A DNA stretch of 64,000 nt. Source: Apostichopus japonicus (lineage: Eukaryota > Echinodermata > Holothuroidea > Aspidochirotida > Stichopodidae). The translations under genes were made by a program, and so were the position numbers. Below the pieces are notes generated by a model that made no database searches, had not been told where the DNA came from, and saw only the letters and a list, made by a program, of their open reading frames with translations. Positions 56,533 through 64,000 of this stretch are shown here, one piece after another (position 1 is the first letter of the stretch; each line of letters starts with the position of its first letter). Location: contig NC_092577.1 of assembly GCF_037975245.1 (NCBI RefSeq), forward strand, positions 35,210,898 through 35,274,897. Reading direction: 5' to 3'.

Positions 56533-59500
56533 AAGAAACAAGAAAGGGGTGAGAGGAGGGCAGGTATTTCTAGTAGTACATTAGCTACATTTACTGCAGT
56601 GCAAGTGTTGTATTTTTGGCCTTTTTGACTAGGTCCTGGGCGGAGGCAGATCACGTGGAGGTCAAGGGGAGGTGTAGAAGAGGGTAATAGAAACTGCTCC
56701 AATAGGAACCGTGGATAGCAATATAGCCAAAGTTTGGTGATAGCAGAAGACAATTTGAGGTGTTACCGTGTATGACTAAATGACACTAAGAGGTTAAAGA
56801 CTGTTAGCCTTATAGACTAAGAGCTTGGTGTAGGCCATTTTAACATACTAACTAAATATTTAGTCCATGTAGCTTCATCCAACATTAAGGTCACCAACAA
56901 ATATTGGAATATTATTTAATCTGAGCATATGTATTTTTTTCTCTTTTTCTCCGTTCTATATTTCTTATTAATTAACTATTTTTGTCTGTTTAGTGAATTT
57001 TCTGCTTATTTAAACAAGGTTTTTGGTTTCTTAAGTTTCACTAGACAATTAAAGCATGACATTCCCCATGTGTATCCTTCTGGTGTTCTATGAGGTTGCA
57101 AGCATTAGATGCAATTCTTTGATCTGTGTCATCTGTGCAGCAGTGTTAAAAGTTCATCGAGATAAAACAATGTTTGCTAACATTTCTTGGAATAACGTTT
57201 GACCAAACATGAAAGGCAAACAAAGAAATAAATTTGATTTATGAACAAGATGAAAAATACCAATAATGAAGTATTTATGAACTTACTTTTTGCTTTCAGT
57301 AGTAAACAAGAATGCAAAAATAATCTAAAAATTAATATCAAATCAGAAATACTTGATAAGATCAAGGCACACAGGGTCTTACATATTTACTTAATGGTTT
57401 GAAAAGATTGACAATATTCAACAAAGAAGAATAAAATATGTCACTATTCTTTCTCTGACTAAGTTAATGGCCTGTTTACATTATTCTTATCATAAATTCT
57501 TTCTCATTTCTTATTTTATCAACCACTTCCCTCAAAATAACTTTTGATATTATTTTCGAGTCGCGTGTTTTTGTATTAAAATTTCTTTGCTTGTCATTTT
57601 CTTGACGTTGTGGAAAATTAAATTTTCTCAACTTTTCTGCGAATTTTATTCATTATTTCTGCTTTACTTCTTAGTATCTGGTGATTATTCCAAAATGGTG
57701 CCGATGCTTAATACAGATTAATATCATCAAATTATTGGTTTATTAAAATTAATCAGATTCTTTGATAACTTTCTTCGTTTTTACTTTTCCCTTTTCGGCT
57801 CTTTCGTTTAATGTATGAGAAAAAGTAATATTCTATCAGATATATCAGGGTAAAATTAATTATGATTTTTGTTAAATTTTACATTTATTAATATAGAGAG
57901 AATAAAGAAAATGTGATGACCTGTGGAATACAGTATTATTCAATATAGCATTGTTCACATTCAATTCGGAGGTACACTACAAAAGAGCAATTTAACAGTT
58001 TTTAATTTGTTCTAAATTAAGTAACTTTTGTGGCATTCACCATATAAATTTTGTTTATGTACCATATGTGGCATTCAATGGGGAGGGGGGTTCCAGGAGG
58101 GCTCGTACTCCCCTGGTGAAGCATTTTCAGATTAAACATGTGGGTTAAAATATAATTTTTCTGCTCTTTAAATGGCAGTGAGTTCATTAAGTATTTATTC
58201 CGTAATATTTCAAGGTTCACGGAATATTTGAAATACTTTTATGGCCAATTTTTTTCATTGTTCATGAAGAAGTCACCATTTTTTTTCTTTTAACTGGATT
58301 TTGTACTAATATGCCTCAAATTTGTGGATATTATTTCTTATCAAGATTGCCAGTATTATAAACCTTGAGTGTAGCTTTATATAAAGAAAGTAGATCCCGT
58401 TTTGATTTGAGCAAAACGTTTTTGGGATATCACGACAATGAAAACATTATTTTTGCTTTGTTCATTTATGTCGGAGAGAGATTTGTGCCGTTTATCTTTT
58501 CAAGTGGTATATGCTATGATCTTAAATGTGTGTTTGCATGCCTCTCTCAAACCTGTCTTTTACACAACATGCATATGCATATCACTGTCTTGCTAAATAA
58601 TATATTAACCAATCATATGCATATCATTATTCTTCTGCCCAATGCATATTCATGTAACCATAGTGATGTATTATTGTATGTTCAAGAGGGGGAAAAAATG
58701 AATATAAATAAAAAATTACAAAAAAACTTCAGACCAGGACATGCTGAAATTGTACATATGTTACACTTATGACAATTTAATAATAAAACAAAGATAGAAA
58801 ATTAACTTTTTGTTTTGTTTTTATTTTCCTCAGAGTTTTCCTTTTCCTTTGAATTAGACAATTTCTTGTTACATTCGTTCACGACACCAAGCGGGTGAAA
58901 AAAGCCGCATGAATGAAATAAAATCAAAATAAATTTTTACAGTAAATTACTACAATTATTACTAATTATTATTATAGAAATATTGAATATCTACAGCATG
59001 AAAGACTTAGTAAATTTGGTGGACAAGGTCTTAATAAAACACAAGGTTTTAATCTTATCAAGGTGAAAACATGAACACACAAAATGCTACCAAACCTTCC
59101 CACATGAACTCTTAGTTAATGAATTCAACTCAAGAAGTTTTGACCTCAAATACACTTGAAAGGTTTAAATAATGGTCACTTATGGCCAAACAAACAATTT
59201 ACTTCCACAAATTAAAAGTTTGTCCCTCATTCTTCTCAGTATCAAGAGATTAGTTAAGTTTAGAGGGAAGCTGTTATGACCTTTCGTTTTAAATTATTAA
59301 TCGTATCAACCAGGTATCACCTAGAAATAATAAATTATAAACCTTAACAATTCTTTAATAGGACATTGTAATGACCCCAAAATTGCTAGCTGTAATAAAA
59401 AATTTTTTTTTTACTGCCTTCCAAATATTTAACTTCCATCAAATTTATTGAAATTAACCCAAATTGTACTGTTTAAGCACACCTTCCACTGCTAAACATT

Positions 59501-59559
59501 AAGAGAAGAAAAAAAGAAGTGAATTGTTGGTTTCATATAGCCCTAGAATTTATGAGGTT

Positions 59560-60110
59560 TTATATATTTAGTAAGGTGGATCCACCTACCAAAATTGAAC
59601 TTCATCTAAGCTTTGTTAATCTCTTCTGGTCTATAATGATATTTGACCTCTGTGAAGATCTTGTACTTACTACAATGGATCCTCATGCCATGTATGCAAT
59701 CCATCAAAGTTTTACTTTTTCAAGTTATCCTGTTTACAAAGTTTTATGATACTGATCTCAAGTGACATTTGACATCCACAGAATAATTAGAGATCAGTAC
59801 AGTGGATCGACATACAAAGTTCAAAGGTGTACCTTTGGAGTAATTAAGTTTACAAACTTTTCGTACTTTTACCTCTGGTGACATCAAATGAACTTTGACC
59901 TCCAGAGAAAACAACATTGTTCTTGTACTATGTAGGCTGGATTCACATACCACGTATGAAGTTCATCCAAGCTTTACTGTTGTAGGAATCCAGTTTTACA
60001 AAGTTTTCATGATGAACTCAAACTGACCTTTGACCTTCACAGAGAAAACAATAGTGACCTTGTTCTCACTAAGGTGGATCCCACACACTAACTATGAAGT
60101 TAATTCTACG
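59560..60110. repeat. ~126-135-bp diverged tandem repeat, four units
   Basis: Related phrases TTTGACCTCC(A)CAGAGAAAA, a CTTGTACTCACTAAGGTGG-like block, ACATACCACGTATGAAGTTC and TTTACAAAGTTTTCATGAT recur with TTTGAC anchors at 59642, 59768, 59894 and 60029. The units are well diverged. A perfect TGACCT-T-TGACCT lies at 60024-60036. Confidence 0.8.
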
Positions 60111-60119
60111 GTGTACTTC

Positions 60120-60330
60120 TTGAGTTAATAATAATAATAATATTGAGGATTTATACGGTTTATATGGTTCAGGCAGATACACACTACGCTGCCCTGATGG
60201 TGTTACTGAGAGATGTCATTACATCTGGCAAACATTGCTACTTAACCTCAGATGTTTAGCTATCTTCCAGACTGTCATACATACACACCAGGACACAGAA
60301 TATTCCGTTAACATGTTTCACAAGTGTCTG
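60120..60330 (-). mobile_element. Possible SINE/LINE 3' end with ATT tail, minus orientation
   Basis: On the - strand the segment ends with AACCGTATAAATCC and then repeated ATT triplets. This resembles the tail class seen in the 40578 SINE and at 15899. The body upstream (to about 60330) is not recognised, so the extent is uncertain. Confidence 0.35.
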
Positions 60331-60392
60331 TCATACCATACTTCCCCTATAGCATAAAACTGTCTCCAATAAATAATCAAATGGTAGTAGCC

Positions 60393-60398
60393 TTTATT
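60393..60398 (-). terminator. WDR35: WDR35 polyadenylation signal (AATAAA)
   Basis: On the - strand AATAAA lies 49 bases past the WDR35 stop codon (stop ends at 60447). It is the first canonical hexamer downstream and predicts a short 3' UTR with cleavage near 60370-60380. Confidence 0.65.
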
Positions 60399-60446
60399 GG
60401 AATATTAAAACCAATATATCTTGGAACATCTGAGTCTGGTCAAACT

Positions 60447-60612
60447 TTATACAGGTGTGTGGCACAGAGGACAAGATGAAAACTTTCTGATCTCGTTTTC
60501 GTGTGCTCTGTGTTTACAGGTTGAACACATCCAGAAACGATACTCCAAAAGAGGTCGTCCTGTCACTATACAGACTGGAAACTTTGTCTCGCAGCTTGGG
60601 CAAACCGTCGTC
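60447..60612 (-). CDS. WDR35: WDR35 last exon: zinc-binding C terminus
   Basis: It follows acceptor GTCAACAG and starts with one base completing a Trp codon. It then gives 54 codons and TAA at 60449-60447. Cysteine pairs [15 protein letters not shown] and CPLCH, together with [14 protein letters not shown], form a two-zinc ribbon-like fold typical of IFT121 tails. The complementary + strand happens to be open across the exon (60421-60636), which could mislead gene finders. Confidence 0.95.
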
Positions 60613-63500
60613 CTGTTGACAACAAATGACGGTTGAATTGATCAATAATTTGACGGGATTACCCTCTCAGACTTTAATCATGACAATATGTTATTCGTGG
60701 CGCCACATGATAATTAACGTGTCATAGTTCTGTGCTAGAATGTGTTCTTGTTTGTGTGTGTTCAATATATGTATACAGATAAACATCTAAAAGACAAACA
60801 GCAATGGTAAACAAACAGACACTGGGCTAAGAGATAAAAGATGCTAGGATTAAAAGAAGTGGGATATAAAGAAGGGACGAGGGAATAGGGACGAGGGATA
60901 AAGAGTCTAGGGATAAAGAGATTAGGAATAAAGAGAAGGGAATTAGGGATAAAGAAATAAGAGACTAGGGATAAATGGGAGAAGGGATAAAGAGAAGGGA
61001 ACTAGGGATAAATAGTGGTGAAGGGGATAAACAGAAAGGGGCTAGGGATGTAGAGATAAGATACCAGGGATAAAGAGATTAGGGAAAAAGAGAAGGGAAC
61101 TAGGGATTGATAGATAAGAGACTAGGGATAAATAGGAGAAGGGATAATGAGAAGGGAACTAGGGATAAGAGGAGAGACTAGGGGAAAGAGAATGCTATTA
61201 AAATTAGTTTTATTTATCTTACCAATCAAATATGTTTGTCTCACAGTTGGGACATTCTGCTTTACTGTTTCGTGCATCCTTCGGAGAATGTCTGGAGAAA
61301 TGAAAATGAGAAGGGTTAGTCTATTTTAGATTCAGACTTAAAAATTGTTCCAAATTTCAGCAACATACAATTTGTTTTATTTAATCTGTTTTTTCATCAC
61401 ACATTAACAGTTTTGTTTGACTTATCATACATGTTAAACATTTGCTTTTGATATTCAACATGAAAGATTACCTATCAATTGAATCAGTTAATGGTATGAA
61501 ACAGCATAACAGCAACACCAGGGTTTTCGAGCAACCAGAATCAATTATATATATTAGACAGACATTTTCTTCCATAAAACATGTGCTTAACAAATGAATG
61601 AGTAATACAGTTTACAAACTTGACAAACAGTTTCTTCTTTGAGCTTGTTCCTTCCATGACAACATAGATTAAACTGTAATTACACTGTTTATGTCACCAT
61701 CATATAGTTGAAATCTGCTGATCATCTTAAAACAGGCAAATGTTCAGCCCCGAAATGCTTTTTCTTTTATTATTTTACGGGTTTTATTTGATTTTGTTGT
61801 TGTTTTTATTTTTACTTTGTAAATATCTGCATTGCCAGAGATTCGTAATGATCCCGCTGGTCGTCCGGTACCGACGAGGATGATTCCAGTTTTGACATGG
61901 CCTTGGAGCAGACTCCAAACGATCTATTGGCACAAGCCCCTAACCCAAGAAGCGAGTAAATATCCATGGGGTCTAGGATATCTTCGTAATCCATCAGTTG
62001 CAAGGCAGTCTTCATGCTCGCATCCACATAACCTGTGAAAAATTTAAAAAAATATGAACAAAAAAATAAAAAGTTCAAATCATCCCACATTTCGTGCCCC
62101 ATTCGTAAACAAGCCGTACATCGGAAGAGTTTGAAAGCTGTTATTATTTGGCCCCAATCGTCAGCTCTGACTGACATTACTAAAAATATTCAAAAAGGAA
62201 TTTCTCTTTGAGATTCCAAGCCTCCAAGTTATCCCCAGACGATTGAGAAGTGCTCAATTAGATAATTAAAGTTATCAGTGAGGGTAAAGGAATGCTCTGG
62301 GGGTAAATGGTAAAAGGCTTCTTGAAGTTTGAGCATAAATGACCATTTATCTGTTTTCTGGTATTTTTTCCTTGATGTCACTTTTGATGATATTTAACAC
62401 TTTTGATGATTAAACTCCTAAAACCAAGCAGTAAAAAGTGTCTGCTATATGAAGAGCACAGACCATCTAAATCCTAGCTTCTCAACTTTCATTCTTACTC
62501 CTAGGTACAAGGAAGGAGTGTTCAAAGAACACACACAGCTGCAGGGAGTTTCACCGATAACCTCAGACATGGTTTGAGATTAAGCCAGGAAACCGTTGGT
62601 TTTCTTTCCTTTAGATGATTCTTTCAGGTTCATTTTTTTTTTGTCTTGACAAGCTTTATATTCAGCAAAATGTTAATGTGCACCCTTTTCTTAACATGTA
62701 CCCCATGTTGCATGTGGAACCAAAGAGGACCTCATGCCTCACAACACCTGCCTCCCTCCACCCCCCCCCCTTGGCAGTTTCACTTTCCCCCTTGGGGTCT
62801 AAGTCAATCCAGTATGATTCTAGTTTACTGGTGCATGAATAGAGCTGATAATGAATGCTTAGTCCAAATGCAATATAAAATCAAGTTGCTATATCACAAA
62901 ACGTATAGTAGTTTTTGTACACAGAACTGAAGACACCTTGACAAACCTCGGACGCTGAGAGGGCTGCAGTATAACCGCAGCCAGGCTGCGTAGGACAGTT
63001 TTTTGTGTCCCACGATTTTACACAATATGCACTATTAGTCTAGAGAGATAATCTCTATTACTTCATATTGATTCAGCACTGCTGCAGCAGATTTTGCAGC
63101 AACTCTTCTGTTTTGACTCAGTGTCTTAATACCTTTGATACAAGCAATATCAAGAAGTATTTGACAAATCCTTACCAAGTTTCAACCCTACATTACTCCC
63201 TGCATTAGATGCCACTAACTTGACTACTCCAGTCTTTTCATGCACCACTTTGAGGCAATTGTTTACAAAAACTTGAAATTAGAACCAAGTCTTCACAACA
63301 CTGCACTTTTATTTCACCTTTCATATTGATAAGATGCACTAACAACACTCTTCAATAGTCTTCCTACCTTGGTATAATTGTCTCTGAGCCAGAAGAAAGA
63401 AGTGGTAAGCCTCTGCTCCCCTCCAGCAATTATCAATCATTCTGGTATCTGATGACGCCAGGGCTTCCTCCTCCAGTAGACCTGCTAGAGCTGAACTCGC
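60447..63500 (-). CDS. WDR35: WDR35 (IFT121), C-terminal four exons
   Basis: WDR35/IFT121 is a subunit of the intraflagellar transport complex A, which drives retrograde transport and membrane-protein entry in cilia. On the - strand, exons 63368-63500, 61816-62032, 61223-61291 and 60447-60612 join in frame with GT-AG borders to 194 residues and a TAA stop. Blocks [44 protein letters not shown] and AMQIFTKHSPKD match the TPR-like helical end of WDR35. WMCSTCKH and [10 protein letters not shown] match its zinc-binding tail. The N-terminal WD40 propellers lie beyond 64000. The paralogue IFT122 ends in a different cysteine-rich sequence, which is why I prefer WDR35. Confidence 0.93.
60613..61222 (-). 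other. WDR35 intron filled by a purine minisatellite
   Basis: Donor GTAAGA, acceptor CAACAG. About 60 percent of this 610-bp intron is the GGGATAAAGAGAAGGGAACTAG-type array at 60830-61195 (its unit is described there). Confidence 0.88.
60830..61195. repeat. Degenerate purine-rich minisatellite (GGGATAAAGAGA...CTAG)
   Basis: Short units made of GGGATAAAGAGAAGGGAACT and GGGATAAATAGGAGAA, punctuated by CTAG, are arranged with a loose higher-order period. The plus strand is almost entirely purine, so the WDR35 transcript would contain a long pyrimidine tract upstream of its last exon. Confidence 0.9.
61223..61291 (-). CDS. WDR35: WDR35 penultimate exon (69 bp): start of the zinc domain
   Basis: It follows acceptor TTTCTCCAG and ends before donor GTAAGA. 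One base completes Lys, then [22 protein letters not shown] and two bases of Trp. The ECPNC pair is the first zinc-binding cysteine pair of the C-terminal domain. It is too short to be found by open-frame length, and was placed by splice phase and homology. Confidence 0.92.
61292..61815 (-). other. WDR35 intron (524 bp)
   Basis: Donor GTAAAA, acceptor TTCTCCAG. AT-rich unique sequence, with no embedded feature recognised. Confidence 0.85.
61816..62032 (-). CDS. WDR35: WDR35 exon (217 bp): TPR-like helices
   Basis: It follows acceptor TTTTTCACAG and ends AA before donor GTAAAA. It encodes [60 protein letters not shown] and [11 protein letters not shown]. Vertebrate WDR35 has YEDI.PPVEIYSLLALCACA, FGTCSKA and YEDLALEIFTK blocks at the same place. 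Codons split at both ends match the neighbouring exons exactly. Confidence 0.95.
62033..63367 (-). other. WDR35 intron (1.3 kb)
   Basis: Donor GTAGGA, acceptor TTCACAG. Contains a poly-C run near 62762. No additional exon is recognised, and the flanking exons join perfectly across it. Confidence 0.85.
63368..63500 (-). CDS. WDR35: WDR35 exon (133 bp)
   Basis: It follows acceptor TGACTTACAG at phase 0 and ends one base into a Gly codon before donor GTAGGA. The residues are [40 protein letters not shown] and [22 protein letters not shown] is a hallmark WDR35 block. Upstream residues lie in exons beyond the window. Confidence 0.93.
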
Positions 63501-64000
63501 CTGTAAGTCAAAAGACAAACCAGATGAAGGAATGTGTAAGAGATGTGGCAAACAATGCCAACTGACACTAGGGAGGGTGTGGGTAGAAGTCATGCAGGGG
63601 TGGGATATGGGTCAATCCAGAAAATAAGTCACAAGTTATTCATGTATGTGACATGCTCTCCCACTTTCTACAATTCTGTCTCTTGCCCACTCCCCCCCTC
63701 CCCCCTCCCACACAAAGTAGACCTGTCTTTCATTACACACCCAGTAGAGCCTTCTCTCATGTACACATGCAAGAGCTTCTCCTCTTTCCTCTCTCTCGCA
63801 CACATACACGTAGCAGGGCCTCCCTCATTAAATCACACATGACACATAAAAACACTCCCTCTCCCAGCGTCCAAAAGACCCTCACTCTCTCCCATACTTA
63901 TCAATCAGACCCTCTCTTTCATGTCTCTCTCTCTCACATGGCTGGATAGCTGCTCCTTTTTTTCCCACTGTTATATACATCCAAGAATCCCACTTCCTCA
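63501..64000 (-). other. WDR35 intron (partial), runs off the window
   Basis: C/T-rich sequence with CTCTCTCT runs and a CCCTCCC tract near 63690. No further exon is recognised before the window edge. Confidence 0.7.

Larger units (their letters stand above)
51352..60446. other. EXT1 3' UTR start and intergenic region between convergent genes
   Basis: EXT1 3' UTR must begin at 51352, but I see no canonical AATAAA on the + strand for at least the first 1 kb, so its end is unknown. The rest holds tandem repeats (53930-54230, 56290-56532, 59560-60110) and the second inverted copy of repeat B. A poly-G run near 56108 and AT-rich unique sequence make up the remainder. No gene is recognised. Open frames such as 58365-58772 lack motifs. 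Confidence 0.7.

Noticed and set aside
56415-56753. 112-codon - strand Pro/Ser/Leu frame
   Set aside because: Largely the complement of the 29-bp minisatellite.
58365-58772. 135-codon + strand frame between the two genes
   Set aside because: AT-rich, His/Met/Ile-biased peptide without motifs. The ATGCATAT repeats in it explain part of the openness. A possible distal EXT1 3' UTR could not be excluded or supported.

Overview
The window is animal nuclear DNA. It is AT-rich, dominated by non-coding sequence and repeats, and its few coding segments are short exons bounded by GT-AG introns. The two genes are conserved metazoan genes. The interspersed families and abundant simple repeats suit a marine invertebrate, and an echinoderm or other non-vertebrate deuterostome is my best guess. 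That placement is inference, because no diagnostic marker is present. There are no bacterial operons, CRISPR arrays, rRNA genes or free-standing tRNA genes.

Gene 1 (+ strand, 27454-51351) is the 3' two-thirds of EXT1 (exostosin-1), a heparan sulfate co-polymerase. Seven coding exons join in frame: 27454-27655, 37523-37642, 40243-40494, 42338-42433, 49441-49530, 50018-50178 and 50979-51351. They give about 431 residues aligning with vertebrate EXT1 from just after its large first coding exon to the stop codon. That first exon is not in the window, so bases 1-27453 are probably part of a very long first intron.

Gene 2 (- strand, 63500 down to 60447) is the 3' end of WDR35/IFT121, a subunit of the ciliary IFT-A complex. 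Four exons (63368-63500, 61816-62032, 61223-61291, 60447-60612) encode the last 194 residues, including a cysteine-rich zinc-binding tail. A consensus polyadenylation hexamer lies about 50 bases past the stop. EXT1 and WDR35 converge tail to tail across about 9 kb of repeat-bearing sequence.

Mobile elements are plentiful. There is a 3.05-kb hAT-like DNA transposon with matching terminal inverted repeats and an exact 8-bp target duplication (23139-26208) but no visible transposase. There is also a decayed LINE endonuclease region (34108-35010, - strand), a tRNA-derived SINE (40578-40892), a hAT/Charlie-type end (15953), a small TIR element (27800-28174), and a pair of about 300-bp inverted copies 25 kb apart (29641 and 54601). 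An unclassified family of about 100-150 bp recurs at least seven times, always on the + strand. Tandem arrays with periods from 2 to about 158 bp are scattered throughout, including (GGGA)n of about 210 bp and four near-identical 133-bp units. I found no convincing new multi-gene system. The most notable items are the complete-ended hAT element, the orientation-biased repeat family, repeat-borne DR1 motifs, EXT1 exon fusions, and an altered DXD-like motif in EXT1.
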